DNA of 64,000 nt from Lindgomyces ingoldianus. Taxonomy: Eukaryota; Ascomycota; Dothideomycetes; Pleosporales; Lindgomycetaceae. The position numbers and the translations under genes are program-made. The stretch covers positions 103,253 to 167,252 of the forward strand of contig NW_022985182.1 of NCBI RefSeq assembly GCF_010093535.1, given 5' to 3'. The notes under the pieces are model-generated. The model was not told the origin of the DNA and did not search any database. It saw only the letters and a program-made list of their open reading frames with translations. How positions within the stretch are numbered: the stretch's first letter is position 1; the number at the start of each line of letters is the position of its first letter. Of this stretch, positions 1 through 11,499 are shown piece by piece.

Positions 1-234
1 TTGCAGCATGTTACAGCATTTTGCAGCAAATTGCAGCATGTTGCAAGCTGGTCGCGCATAGGGCTAGTGCGCGAGGGACTCGGATCGGCAGAACAAAAAG
101 CCGAGCAACACGAGTAGAGCAGAAAAAGGATCGATAAATGAACACAATCAATACAATCAATAAATCATCCCATACATCATATCCAAACCCATCATTCATC
201 TCAGGAAGCCTAGAAACAGTGCTTCAATCTGACA
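1..234 (+). repeat. Copia-A LTR, 3' part, cut by the window edge
   Basis: The sequence matches the 3' two thirds of the 341-bp Copia-A LTRs seen at 19315 and 24441. It has the TTGCAGCA-type short repeats, the gctggtcgcgcatagggc block, and ends at the LTR terminus ctgaca (234). The sequence after it is not the start of a Copia-A internal region, so this is either a solo LTR or the 3' LTR of an element lying to the left. It is less RIP-mutated than the neighbouring element. Confidence 0.85.
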
Positions 235-579
235 CTTAGCTAGAGTTTTAACACAACATAATGTTATAATTATACATAAGTAAGGTTATAAAGCTTTACA
301 GAGGTCTAGTTTAATTACTACATAAGTTATTATAGTAGGTACAAGACGTTGTGTAAGAAATAGAAAAGTTTAAGAGGAAATTAGTAATTAAATACTTAGC
401 TTAGAAGTCTAAGCGCTTTAAGTATAAATTAAGCCTGTTCTAGGTTTAGTTAGTGTTAAGGCAGTTTATGCTTAAGTTTATGTCTGTGTTGTGTTGTGTT
501 CATGTCAGACGTGCACTAATAATACTCTAGTACGCGTCTAATACGGTTATGTCTGGGATCCGGGGAGGATACCGTGACA
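235..579. other. degenerate AT-rich spacer ending in a foreign LTR-like tip
   Basis: No readable gene. The stretch is rich in TA and poor in CA/TG, as expected after RIP. Its last 77 bases (503-579) begin tgtcag and end gtgaca, the TG...CA form of a fungal LTR tip, and contain an unmutated block around gggatccggggagg. This piece abuts the truncated LTR at 580 and may belong to another element that cut into it. Confidence 0.4.
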
Positions 580-756
580 CTGGTCGCGCATAGGGCAAGT
601 GCGCGAGGGACTCAGATCAGAAAAACAAAAGCTGAGCAACACAAGTAGAGCAGAAAAAGGATTAATAAAATCAATACAATTAATCATCATCCCATACATC
701 ACATCTAAACCCATTATTCATCTTAGGAAGCCTAGAAACAGTGCTTTAATCTGACA
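580..756 (+). repeat. Copia-A copy 1, truncated 5' LTR
   Basis: Matches the last ~177 bases of the Copia-A LTR from ctggtcgcg to ctgaca. The first ~160 bases are missing. Confidence 0.88.
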
Positions 757-788
757 ATTAAGAGTCTCAGTGCCTCTATTAATACAAA

Positions 789-3700
789 ATGGCCACCCAA
801 CCTCCTCGAGACGCGACAGTCGTCCTTCGAGACCACACCGACTACAGAGCCTGGATGATGCAGCTGCAATCAAGATGTGTAGCGCACAGCATCTGGCCGC
901 AAGTGGATCCTAAGTTGACCATCCAAATAATCTCCAAACTAAGAGCTCTAGAGATGCTACTAATAGCTGAGTTTTTACCAGCCTCTAACATTAAAACGCC
1001 TACGCACATAAACAAGCTATTAACAAGTAGTGTTAGAGCCTTTAAAGAAGCTATTAAATACTACAAGATTAAGGCTAACAAGTATAAAAGTAACAAACAT
1101 AATTATAAAAAAGAGTAATTAAGCTTTTAATAGATTATTGTCTTTATCTAGTTAACAGTTAGCCCTTATCTGCAGCGTACATGCTGTTCCCTAGATTAAC
1201 TACTTAGACAGTAGATTACAAACCTTAAAGCTATAGTAAGTGTTAATAACTAATTTAAATAAGAACATGTGCGCAACTAATATAATACATCTTTAAAGCT
1301 GCTAAGAAACGCAAGCATATAGAACCTATAGCTAGCAGAGTATAATTACGCTGCTATAAAAGTAGAGACATAAAATGTTCTAAAAACAACACAGTTTAAT
1401 AATGTTATAAAGAACTTTCTAACTACTATAAATAAAGTTGCCTTTTATTAGTCTATAACTTTTTAGGAAAGTAGACAGTTTACACTAAATATAAATTAAA
1501 AAGAAATAATAAAGCGCTTTTAAAAACACATAATGTTAAATTATCTAATATAACTATATAAAAAAGCATAAAGCTGCCTTTATAATAGATAACTTATTAT
1601 ACTTTACTAAAAGTAAAAAAACTACCTAAGGCATAAACAGAGACGCCTGTAGTGCAGAAGTTGTAATGTTAAGAAAATAAAGTAAACCTTAACATTAATG
1701 TTATTAAGAAGATAATAGAAAGTTATTTTTAAGCTAGAAACCTGCTAAAATAAAAGGCACTAAATGTTCTACATGTAGACACATCTATGCACTAAAGGAC
1801 TACTTCTATGTCTATCTAGACAGAGCACTAGACTAGTAGATGCTAAATAAAAAAGTTAAAAAGCTTATAGCATTAAAGCATAAGCATAACTTAAAATTTT
1901 AAGGCCTACTTAGAGAGCAGTGTAGACATAATTTAAGAATACTAATTCTAAAAAGTTTACATACACTTACACTAGAGATATAAAAAGACTAACTTAAAAG
2001 CTAAAAAGTATTAAAAGTTAAAGCAGCTATATTACTAGCTATAGTTAATTTAAACTAGAATAGATATCTACTAAAAGAATTATTTATTCTTAACTTAGGC
2101 TTAACATGCTATATTATAAATAATTTTAATTAAATTTATAACTATTATTTACTAACACTAAAAGACTTTATTTAGTCTAAAAACTTTTATATATAGATTT
2201 AAAGCTATAGATTAATTACACTAAGCTTAAAAAGTAAGCATAAAACACATAGTTAAGTATATAGTCTTGTACTACATAATGCTGCACTGTGCCTAGACCT
2301 GCTGTGCAACCTAGTCTTGTTCTGCCTACTGTAATAAAAAGGAATCTAGTAGGACACATAAGCAGAGCTAACTACTTTAAAGGCTCTAAATAGGATAATA
2401 ATTAAAGATCTTATAAAGATTTATAGCTAATAGGTGTTAGAGTACTATCTACTATAAAAGGGCTTATATTATACACACATAATTAACATAAGAACTAAAC
2501 ATAGTCTATAAAAGGTATTAGTAGAGCTATAGCATAAGTGTCTAGAACACTCTAGACTAGCTACACTTTAACACCTTATATAGTAAGCTAAGGGGGTGTA
2601 AATTAAAAGAATTATAACAGTTTAATGTAACTTATGTAGTAAAGCTAAGATATAATAATAAATTAGCTACACACTATAGATTAGTAATAGTAGACTTAGT
2701 AAAAGACTATTAATTAATTTCTATCTATATAAAGCATAAAGTATTATAAAAAAGTAGAGTTAAATGCTAATTACTAATAAGTATTTTAGCTTTTAGTAGA
2801 ACCTCTACTTTAAAAATAATAAGCTTACTAAATTAATTATTAAAGCTTTTATAATTTTTACCTTTTTTTTAAAGAACTATTATAACATTACTGTAAAAGT
2901 TATTAAAGCTAACAACAAGATTATAATAGTAAAACTAGAGGTAGAACGCTAGCTAGCATTACCTAGAATAACTATTAAGCTTTTAGCACTAGATATATAA
3001 GCCTAGAATAAAGAAGCTAAACGCTTAGAAGGTGTAAATAAGAAAAAGGCATAGGCTATGCAACTAGATGCTAACTTACTATAAGACATATAGCTATACA
3101 TTACTAGAGCTAGCGTATACCTATATAATTAGACGCTAAACTATGCTAATAACTAAAAGACACTATATAAAATCTTCTTTACATAAGCAGCTTTAAATAA
3201 TAAAGTTATTATATTAATTTAAAAGCTAAGCTTTACATATTTAAAAGCCTATAGCTATAAAGTATTTATAATAACTAATAACACACATTAGAATAAATCT
3301 AAGCTATAAAGGCTAGACCTAAAGGTGTAGATTAGATATCTAGTTAGGTACTAATTATTAAACATTTACTATGTATAAATACTACTACTAGCAAAAGTAA
3401 TTTGTACATATAATGTTATTTTTAATAAACACTTAATTTTTAGTAGTAAGCTTAAAAACCTAATAAATAACCTTATGTATAACATAGTAAAAAAAATTAC
3501 TATATATATTAAAATAATTAAGCTTTTAACACTTAGTTATTAATTAAAAATAAAATTATTTTATAAAGACAACACTATAAATAATATATTAAATTTTAAT
3601 AAAGTAGACCTACTAGGCTACTATTAAAGAAAGAAGATTAAAGATAACTATTTATCTTTTTTAAATACTCTGCTACTTATAGCATTACTTATGTAGTTAA

Positions 3701-5496
3701 TAGCTAGAGCTGCACTAAAGCTAAGCTAAATAAAGTCTCTAAAGACTGTACTATAAGCTGTAGCCTTTATAGCTAGCATAAGATCTAGAAGTGTAAAAAA
3801 GCATAGTAGTAAGACACTAAATAAAGCAGCATTAATAAAAATACTATTTAAAAGAAAAACACCTTATAAAAGCTAGCTGCTACCTCTACTATTAACTTAA
3901 AAGTAACTAGAGGAGCACTCTTTACATAAGATGTTTAAAGCAGCAGAAAGAACGCACCTAGACAGTTATTAGATAATAAAATTCTAGACAGAGGTCTAGA
4001 TAAAGCTAATTAAAGTAGCTAGACAGCAGATTCTAGATTATATGTAGGTGTACACTTATAAGCTTAATAAGCACTATAGATTATAAAGATATAAAGCGTA
4101 ACTAGTAGTCTATAGTAATTAATAAAGAAACATTACTACATAAAATACCTACACTACTACTCTAGCAAAACACTTATTTTAAATGCTAATAGTAATATCT
4201 ACACGCTTTAACCTAAAGCTTAAATAATATAATGTAACTAACATGTTTATACATGCAGCAATTAACTGCAATATCTACATGCAGATGCTAAAAGGCTATT
4301 AGAAACTAGGTATAATACTAAAGCTTTAAAAAGCACTATATAGCTTACAAATTTTTTCTTTACTTTAGTAACACTATTTTATAATAACTTTTAAAAGCCT
4401 TAAGTTCTTAGCTGTCTTATATAAACCTTACTGCATAACTAAAGCTAGAATATTTGTTTTTTTTTATGTAGACAACTTTATTATTGTGTATAAAAAAAGC
4501 TCTAAAGCAGATGCACAGCGTGTAGTAGACTAGTTATAAGAGAAGTATACTCTAATAAAAGGCAAGAACCTTTAATAGTTCCTAGAAGTTAAGATTATTA
4601 AAGATTAACAGTAATAAATAATTTAGCTATTATAAGCCTTATATATTAATAAGATAGCTAGGCTAGCTAATAGAAAAGACCTGTAGCATGCTACACCTAT
4701 AAGTAGGATTAAACTTATGCTGCAATCTAGTTTTACAACCCTATTAGAAGTAAATTAATATTAGTAAAAGATTAGATCTTTGCTCTTTGCAGTAGTTACT
4801 ATAAGACTAGACATTGCCTTTACTACATCACGCCTTGCACAGTTTCTTATAAATCCTGCATCTAACTATTAGAATGCAGCTAATTAAGTCATCCTATACC
4901 TACATGCAACACAGACGTACGCACTCTAATTAGGAGGAGAAGACTACCTTGTAGTAGCAAGCAATGCGTTATTTATAGATAATACACTAAATAAAAAGAG
5001 CTTTTAGGGCTACATTATTTAACTATTTAGTAGATAGATTACATAGTAAGTAAATAAATAAGATATAGTTATAACATTAACAACAGAAGTAGAATTACTT
5101 ACACTGTTCTAAGTTGCTAAAAAAGCTATGTTTATAAGAATGCTTCTTAACAAACTATAAGTTAAGCTGCCTAATTTAACTATTATAATTTAGTGTAATA
5201 ATAAGCAGATAATTTAACTAGTAAATAAAAAGATATTTTAACTTTAAACTAAGCTCTAACATGTTAACATCTATAACCACTAGCTCTAACAGGAAGTCTC
5301 TTAACAAACAATTAAGGTTGTCTATGTCCCCTCTAGCAAGATGCTTGCAGACAGACTTACTAAAGCGCTTCTAGCTAGCAAATAGCTAAGCTTTCTTTAG
5401 CAAATTTGGCTAGTTAACGTCAGGGAGAGGATAGTTAGTTAGGAAGCGGATATAGAAGAGATTGAAGCAAGAATGGAAGCCCTAGAAGCATACTAA
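789..5496 (+). pseudogene. Copia-A copy 1 Gag-Pol, inactivated by RIP
   Basis: The Gag start (MATQPPRDATVV...) is open only from 789 to 1118 (109 codons). Beyond it the frame can be followed by homology with stop codons at former Gln/Trp codons. Recognisable parts are a CPTC-type zinc knuckle near 1775, the GAG-pre-integrase and HHCC region near 2270-2600, the integrase core near 2700-2990, the RT box YVDN near 4470, an RNase H start near 4960, and a terminal segment ending TAA at 5494-5496. It is collinear with copies 2 and 3. It cannot make a working polyprotein. Confidence 0.85.
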
Positions 5497-5545
5497 GGTT
5501 GCGCAATTAGGAACCAGCTTGAAGCATGTCCAAGCTGAGGGGGTG

Positions 5546-5866
5546 TGTCAGATATGCGCACCTACTGTTAAGACAGGAGGAACGCTTGACGAAAGCTGCT
5601 ACATAGTACAAGCAATAAGCTCGAACAGTATGTTGCTGCAAATTGCAGCATGTTGCAGCAAATTGCAGCATTTTGCAGCATGGTGCAAGCTGGTCGCGCA
5701 TAGGGCAAGTGCGCGAGGGACTCGGATCGGAAAAACAAAAGCCGAGCAACACGAGTAGAGCAGAAAAAGGATTGATAAAATCAATACAATTAATCATCAT
5801 CCCATACATCACATCCAAACCCATCATTCATCTCAGGAAGCCTAGAAACAGTGCTTCAATCTAACA
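5546..5866 (+). repeat. Copia-A copy 1, 3' LTR
   Basis: 321 bp, tgtcag to ctaaca (the final g of ctgaca has become a, a RIP-type change). It holds a TTGCAGCA tandem block near 5631-5690 with a different unit order from the LTRs of copy 2. Confidence 0.92.
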
Positions 5867-5867
5867 C

Positions 5868-6782
5868 AGCTATGTGTAAGGTTTTATAAAAAATAATAAA
5901 TAACTATAGCACTAGATAACCTTTATAAGCTAATTCTACAGTTAAATTATAAAGGCTAGGTAATAAAAAGAAGCAGGTGATTATTAAGACTATACTTAAG
6001 CTATATGCGCAAGAAATTTCCCCTTAGATAGCATTTATAGCTAATATAGCTAATTCTTTACGCGCTAAGCGTAATCTAGGCTATGTTTATATAAACTAGC
6101 CTAGTATGTTTGTAAAGCGTTATTTAGAGCTTAAAGTAACATTTAAGCGTAAGTATAACTATAAGAGAGCTCTCTGTAAGAGTCCTTAGGTAATTTAGTG
6201 CAGGTTTAGCCTTATAGAGAATATTAAAGCTAAGTATAGCATTTAGGATAATAACATGTACAACTTTAGTAAGATAGAGTTTATAATTAGCTAAATATCT
6301 CTTAACTATACTTGCACTTAAAACTTTACTTTAAGCTTTAAATAACGCTTTATAAATGTACTAGGCTAGTTTATGTAAATATAGCCTAGATTACACTTAG
6401 CGCGCAAAGAATTAGCTATATTAGCTATAAATGCTATCTAAGGGGAAATTCCTTACGCATATAGCTTAAGTATAGTCTTAATAATAACCTGCTTCTTTTT
6501 ATTGCCTAGCCTTTATAATTTAGCTGTAGAATTAGCTTGTAAAGGTTGTCTAGTGCTGTAGTTATTTATTATCTTTTATAAAACTCTACACATAGCTGCA
6601 GCATATTTCTTTAAGAGTTTTATGTCTTATTTAAAAGCTTAGAGTGTAAGCTGTATCTAACGTTCTTTTAGCGCGTCTAAGTAGTGTTATAGGGAATGCA
6701 TTAGTGTAGGAAGGGTGGTTTAGTAGGGTCTTGGCAAAAGTAAGCGACTTAGGTGTGTGAGCAACTTGCCTGTGAAGTACGT
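5868..6782. mobile_element. pogo-like transposon relic folded into a large inverted repeat
   Basis: 5868-6240 reads in the plus sense as the amino-terminal end of a pogo/Fot1-type transposase. About 6310-6597 is the same sequence on the minus strand, giving arms of roughly 290 bp around a ~150-bp centre. The right arm continues to a terminal repeat ending agtacgt (6782) next to TA. Matching stretches in both arms include the gcactagataacc and aaggggaaatt blocks. No intact frame. I infer a head-to-head rearrangement or two abutting copies that were then RIP-mutated. Confidence 0.7.
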
Positions 6783-7618
6783 TAGTCTGTTTCTTACTAT
6801 TAAAGTTAAAGTACTTTTAATATATCTAAAACTTAGCATACTAATATGTCTACTATATTAATAAAAAAAAGCTTTTTACTAGTGTTTAAACTTATGTTTT
6901 TTAATGTGTTTTAGAAAAGAAACTACTAAAAAGCTTTTAAGGCATTAAGGCTTATTTCTTTTAATATAGTAAAAGTTTTAGATTAACTTAATATATAATT
7001 ATACACTTTACTAGAACCTTTCTCTTTTACTAACTTCTAGCAGTTAAAGATTTTAAGTAATACATATAAATTTATCTTTTAGTTAAGGCTAGTACTTAAA
7101 TTTATTAAAAAATTACTAGTTATAGCTTCTGCTAAGTTCTTATAACTTATTAAAAGTGCTAAACTTATACTACACTAAAACATGCTCTAAGCTGCTTACA
7201 TCTTTAAGCTTAAAAAGTAATTAAATATAATAACTAAAAAAAGTTATGTAAAAAGAAGTAGCTTTAGAAAGGTAGCACTTTAGAGTATAGTAAGGCAGTA
7301 GATTAGGTAGCTATAGGGCTATCTTTAACTGCGCAGCAGTCTAAGAAGGCTTGTAGGCAGAGTGGTTAAGATAGGGCGCTAGCAACTTAACGTTGCTGTG
7401 GAACGTGTAGAGAAGCTAGGCACAATGCGCAAACCTGTAGGCAGGTTAAGAAGGTAACTTCTAAATTAAAAGCAAGTACGTAGTATATATTTTTAGATAG
7501 TAGTAGTAAAGAAATTAATCTAGAGTAACAGAGAATAGTTGTGCTAAGCAAAAACCGCCTGCTTAGTAGTGCCGCCCGCTCGGTGGTGAAACACGTTATA
7601 GTTATTAAATATATTAAG
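6783..7618. other. degenerate AT-rich stretch with a tRNA-like patch
   Basis: No gene is readable. The 6790-7260 part is heavily RIP-like. 7350-7425 is less mutated and contains a polymerase III A-box-like run (taggcagagtggttaag) followed by a possible anticodon stem-loop. See the separate entry. Confidence 0.5.
7350..7425 (+). other. tRNA-Leu-like remnant or SINE head (weak)
   Basis: An A-box/D-arm-like run is followed at 7381-7395 by gcaacttaacgttgc, which can fold as a 4-5 bp stem with a 7-base loop presenting TAA at the anticodon position after T33. No B-box (ggttcgaatcc-like) and no closing acceptor stem are visible. It is therefore not a functional tRNA call. Confidence 0.2.
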
Positions 7619-8460
7619 TAACGTACACTATAGGCAAGTTGCTTACACAACTAAGTTGCTTACTTTTACTAAGACTACCTAAAACTACTTTTTCTACACT
7701 AATACATTTCTAATAACACTACTTAGATGTGCTAAAAAAAATGTAAAGTAAAGTAAAGCTTACACTTTAAGCTTTTAAATAAAATGTAACACTTTTAAAG
7801 TAACATACTATAGCTATGTATAAAGTTTAGTAAAAAATAATAACGTACTCTATAAGCTAGTTGCTTACACACATAAGTTGCTTATTTTTACTAAGACTCT
7901 ACTAAACTACTTAGACATGCTAAAAGAATATTAGATACAGCTTACACTTTAAGCTTTTAAATGAAACATAAAACACTTAAAGCAACTTACTATAGCTATG
8001 TATAAAGTCTTTTAAAAGATAATAAATAACTAATATAGTAGACAACTTTTACAAGCTAATTTTATAGCTAACTTATAAAAGCTAGGTAATAATAAAAAGT
8101 AGGTAATTATTAAGCACATACTTAAGCTATATATGTAAGTATTTTTCTCTTAGCTAGCAGCTATAGCTAATATAGCTAATTTTTTATACACTAAGCATAA
8201 TCTAAGCTATGTTAGAATAAACTAGCTTAGTATGTTTATAAAGTGTTATCTAACCCCCTAGCTTTAAATTACTTTAAAAAAAATTATATAAAGTTTTTTT
8301 ATAAGTACACTTATACTTAAACTTTACTTTTAGCTTTAAATAACACTTTATAAACATACTAAGCTAGTTTATGCTAATATAGCCTAAATAGTGCTTAGCG
8401 TGTAAAGAATAGCTATATTAGCAATTATTACTAGCTAAGAGGAATATTCTTATTAGTAGA
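7619..8460. mobile_element. tandem and folded pogo-like relics
   Basis: Two successive left ends of the same family occur: taacgtacactatagg at 7619 and taacgtactctataag at 7841. Each is followed by direct copies of an aagttgctta motif and the same downstream sequence. From about 8010 the second copy runs into the transposase amino terminus. About 8300-8460 then repeats it in inverse orientation, as at 5868-6782. All frames are broken by RIP. Confidence 0.7.
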
Positions 8461-8628
8461 GCTTGCTTTGTTTAATTTATTTAAGTTTGCAGAATAAAAA
8501 GTTAAGCAGAATCTCCTCTTTTAAACGCGCTAGTAGGTTATAATTTCTTTAAATAAACCTTAGTAACACTATTTTCTTATTACTTTATGTATTTCTTACA
8601 TTCTTTTTTTTTTAAAAAAAAATAGATA

Positions 8629-8688
8629 ACGTACCTAACGGGTTGGCCGGCCACACGGGTTGGCCGGCCACTTTTGCCAAGCCCCCAC
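8629..8688 (+). repeat. left terminal inverted repeat of pogo element
   Basis: 60 bp, identical to the reverse complement of 9701-9760. It contains two tandem 17-bp units, each with a ggccggcc core. Confidence 0.95.
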
Positions 8689-9700
8689 CAAACTCTACCT
8701 ATCTACATAATGCCTTAACAACAACACTAGATTAAATCTTCTAAAGAACGTTAGATACAGCTTGCTCTTTAGGCTTTTAAATAAAACTTAAAACTCTTCT
8801 TAGAACGCGCTGCAGCTATCTATAATGTCTCTCACACAACACTAAGCAATTAACGCGCTAGACAGCCTTCACAAGCAGAATGCTGGCCTAAATTAAGGAA
8901 TCTAACTAAGCTTAAGAAGGAGGTAGTTGTTAAGTACATACTTAAGCTTATTACACGCAGATTTCCCCTTAGGCTCACAGCTGTAGCTAATATAGCTAAT
9001 TCCTTGCCTGCAGAGCGCAATCTAGGCCAAGTTAGCTTAAACTAGACTAGTATGTGGGTTAAGCACTGCCCTAAGTTCACAATAAAGTTTAATTGTAAGT
9101 ATAATTACAAGAGAGCGCTCTGCAAGGATCTAGAGGTTATCTAGGGCTAGTTTTGCCTAGTAGCTAACATAAAAGCTAAGTACAGTATCTAGGATAAAGA
9201 CAGGTATAACTTTAACAAGTTAGGCTTTATAATAGGCTAGATATTAACTAGAGCAGTTGTTACAGCTTTAGAGAGACAAGGACAGCTAAAGGTAATACAG
9301 CAAGGTAATAGGGAGTAGACAACAGTTATCTAGGGCATTAACATAACAAGGTAGGCTATAAGATTATAAAGCTTTAAGCGGCAAATAAGGCTGCCACACA
9401 ACATAGATTGCATAAAAGGAAGCAGATTTAGGCAGAAGAGACCTTAATAGTTAAGGATAGAGCTTGTCTAACTGCTCTAAAGAAGTTTAGAGCGCGTAGT
9501 GATAGGAAGAAGCTAAAGACGCAGGTGCGCGCTAAAGGAGGTAAGCTAAGTTAAAGGCAATGCAGGCAGTGCAATTAGACTAGGCATAACTTGCGTACGT
9601 GTAAGCAAGTAGCAGAAGTAGACTCTAAATAATATCTTGTGTTGTATTACTCTATACAGGGCCAAAGTGGGCTGTTTTGCGAGAGAATGGGGTGGTTTTA

Positions 9701-9760
9701 GTGGGGGCTTGGCAAAAGTGGCCGGCCAACCCGTGTGGCCGGCCAACCCGTTAGGTACGT
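9701..9760 (-). repeat. right terminal inverted repeat of pogo element
   Basis: 60 bp, perfect inverse of 8629-8688, followed by TA. Confidence 0.95.
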
Positions 9761-9994
9761 TACTTAATATAAGTACACTTTTATGTTAATTTACACGCAG
9801 TTTGCTCTAGCATGTGTTATGTAAAACATGTTTAAATTATAGTTAGTTACGTCTGTTCTACCTCTCTAGCTATATTAGTGTGTTAGGGATTAGCATTAGC
9901 TACGCTTAGTTGCAGGCTGTAATTAGTTTTGTGCTGCAGTTAAATGTTATTATTATACATCTATTACTTATCTAATACTACTTTGCTAAGCATT

Positions 9995-10596
9995 TGTTAC
10001 AATCCTTGCTTCAGGAAGCACTCAGGTCTGATGATATTCCTAGGGGATGAGTAGGACGGGTAGAAGGGGCCAATCCAGTAGGGTGTACAGTCCTACGTAC
10101 AGGCTATTAGGCTAATAGAGAAGGAAGGGTGACTAGATTATAGTTTGCCCTATGTGCAGCAGTAGGGAGGCTAGGGTTAAACAGTCCTTTTAAACAGGGT
10201 TAGAGGTATATATAGTGTAAGATATACAAATAGTATTACAGCTCTTTAAAAAGCTAAATGCTACTTAGTCTATGTAAAGAATAAACTAAACATTAAACAC
10301 ACCTCCTAAAGGTTGTTTAATGCTAGGACTATATACATGTGCAAGGGGCGCTAAGGGAAGTTGTTAGAAGTTTATAGAAGTCTGCTAAAGAGGCTCCTGC
10401 AGGCTACCTTAAGCTCCTTTAAGCTCCCTAAACTTACAGCCTGTTCCCCTATTAGACAACGCATTCTTCTATAATTGCTAGCAGCTGCGCTGCCCCTGTG
10501 TCCTCTAATTAGTCTGTAAGTAAGCCCTGTCTTAACCTAGCTAGATTAGTAACCACTGCTGGTGGAGTTACGCTAGTCCAACCATAGACTGTAACA
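9995..10596 (-). repeat. Gypsy 3' LTR
   Basis: 602 bp, the same length as the other LTR. RIP-type changes are present over its entire length, including the part that is unmutated in the partner. Confidence 0.95.
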
Positions 10597-10801
10597 CGCT
10601 GCCCCCTCTCCCTAGCAGCGTCCTTGCCGCTCTGCTTATGCCTCTGTGTTAGTAAGAGTTTGTTTATAAGGTGTGTATCTACCTATTAAAAAGCATCTCT
10701 AATATTTACTCTTCTTATACTAAATAGCTTGTTAGCCCTATTTATCTTATTATCTTTATGTTACTTATTGTTTTAATTTTTTTTGCTAGACAAAGATAAG
10801 G

Positions 10802-11460
10802 CCCTATAGCGCTTGCTAATCCTTAGGGTTGTCTTATGTATTAACCCTATCCTTAGATAACTATGTTAAGTGTGTAAAAAAGCACAGTAAATGTAACACT
10901 TTTATTTCTAATGCTGCGTAGGATTAGTTAGAGAAGGAATAGAAGACACTCCTTTAAAAGGCTTCTGTTGCAAAGGCTTGTAAGCGCGCTTTACTAAAGG
11001 AGCAGCTAGCTTATAAGCGCCTACTACTAGAAGAACAGCAGGCGCAGGATTAGAAACAGCTTTAATTGCAGGAGAAGATGCTAGGGGTAATAGATAAGGA
11101 GTGTTCTAGACAGAATTATATCTAAAAATTATTAGATCTGCTAGAGGCTTGTTGCGTAAAGTACTTAAAAGAGGACCTATCCTCCTTAGACAAGATAGAA
11201 GCTCTTAAAGCAGAGGTAAAGAGTTGTTCTTCTTTTTAACTATTGTCTACTAAAACTTGTCTCTAAAGGCTGCTGCTATCTAGTAATAACGTAGCTGTTT
11301 CTTTTAATATAGGTGCCTTATCACCTAGCTAGTTTCTTTTAGACAAGCCTAAAGGTACCCCTATACTAACAGCTGCGCGTTTCTTAAATTCTTAGCTAGT
11401 TTCTATGTGTTTTTACTAGTAAGCTACCCTTTCTATTTTACTAGAAACTTTTTCTAGTTT
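10802..11460 (+). pseudogene. antisense accessory frame: cysteine-rich plus coiled-coil protein, RIP-broken
   Basis: On the strand opposite to Gag-Pol, inside the 3' part of the Gypsy element, one frame reads a cysteine cluster (SACxSLGLSYVLT near 10811-10850, then KCVKKHSKC, C-x3/4... spacing, near 10868-10893). It is followed by ~90 residues rich in Lys/Glu/Leu/Gln with heptad character (10935-11230) and an ALSPS-type tail near 11310. Interruptions are almost all TAG/TAA, as expected from RIP of CAG/CAA. From memory it resembles short Cys-rich/coiled-coil proteins found in ascomycete transposon regions. The function is unknown and the start is not determinable. Confidence 0.5.
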
Positions 11461-11499
11461 TTTTAGTTACCTATAATGTGTTTAACTTTATACTCTGTT

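Larger units (their letters stand above)
580..5866 (+). mobile_element. Copia-A copy 1, RIP-degraded LTR retrotransposon
   Basis: A plus-strand Ty1/Copia element. It has a 5'-truncated LTR (580-756), an internal region with a Gag start followed by RIP-broken protease, integrase, reverse transcriptase and RNase H, a purine-rich tract just before the 3' LTR (gctgagggggtg), and a complete 3' LTR (5546-5866). It is collinear with the better preserved copy at 19315-24781. RIP is heavy across the internal region: many TAG/TAA replace CAG/CAA and the RT box reads YVDN. The 5' LTR truncation hides any target-site duplication. Confidence 0.93.
8629..9760 (+). mobile_element. short pogo/Fot1-type DNA transposon with perfect 60-bp inverted ends
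   Basis: A TA dinucleotide flanks both ends (8627-8628 and 9761-9762), as expected for Tc1/mariner/pogo elements. The first 60 bases (8629-8688) and last 60 (9701-9760) are perfect inverted copies. Each end carries two adjacent 17-bp units (acgggttggccggccac). The 1132-bp body encodes only the start of the transposase (a KKEVVVKYILKL-like helix-turn-helix segment near 8920) and the terminal CCHC knuckle (CRQCN...HNLRTC near 9560-9610). The DDE catalytic domain is absent, so the element is non-autonomous by internal deletion. The ends are hardly RIP-mutated, the interior is moderately so. Confidence 0.9.

Noticed and set aside
5507..5864. Open frames on both strands within the Copia-A LTRs (also near 24402-24694, 38160-38421, 43349-43552)
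   Set aside because: They come from the TTGCAGCA repeats and recur identically in every LTR. They contain no protein features.
8629..8688. ggttggccggcc tandem as a CRISPR-like or restriction-island repeat
   Set aside because: It is explained as the duplicated unit of a transposon inverted end, with a matching inverse copy and TA duplication.
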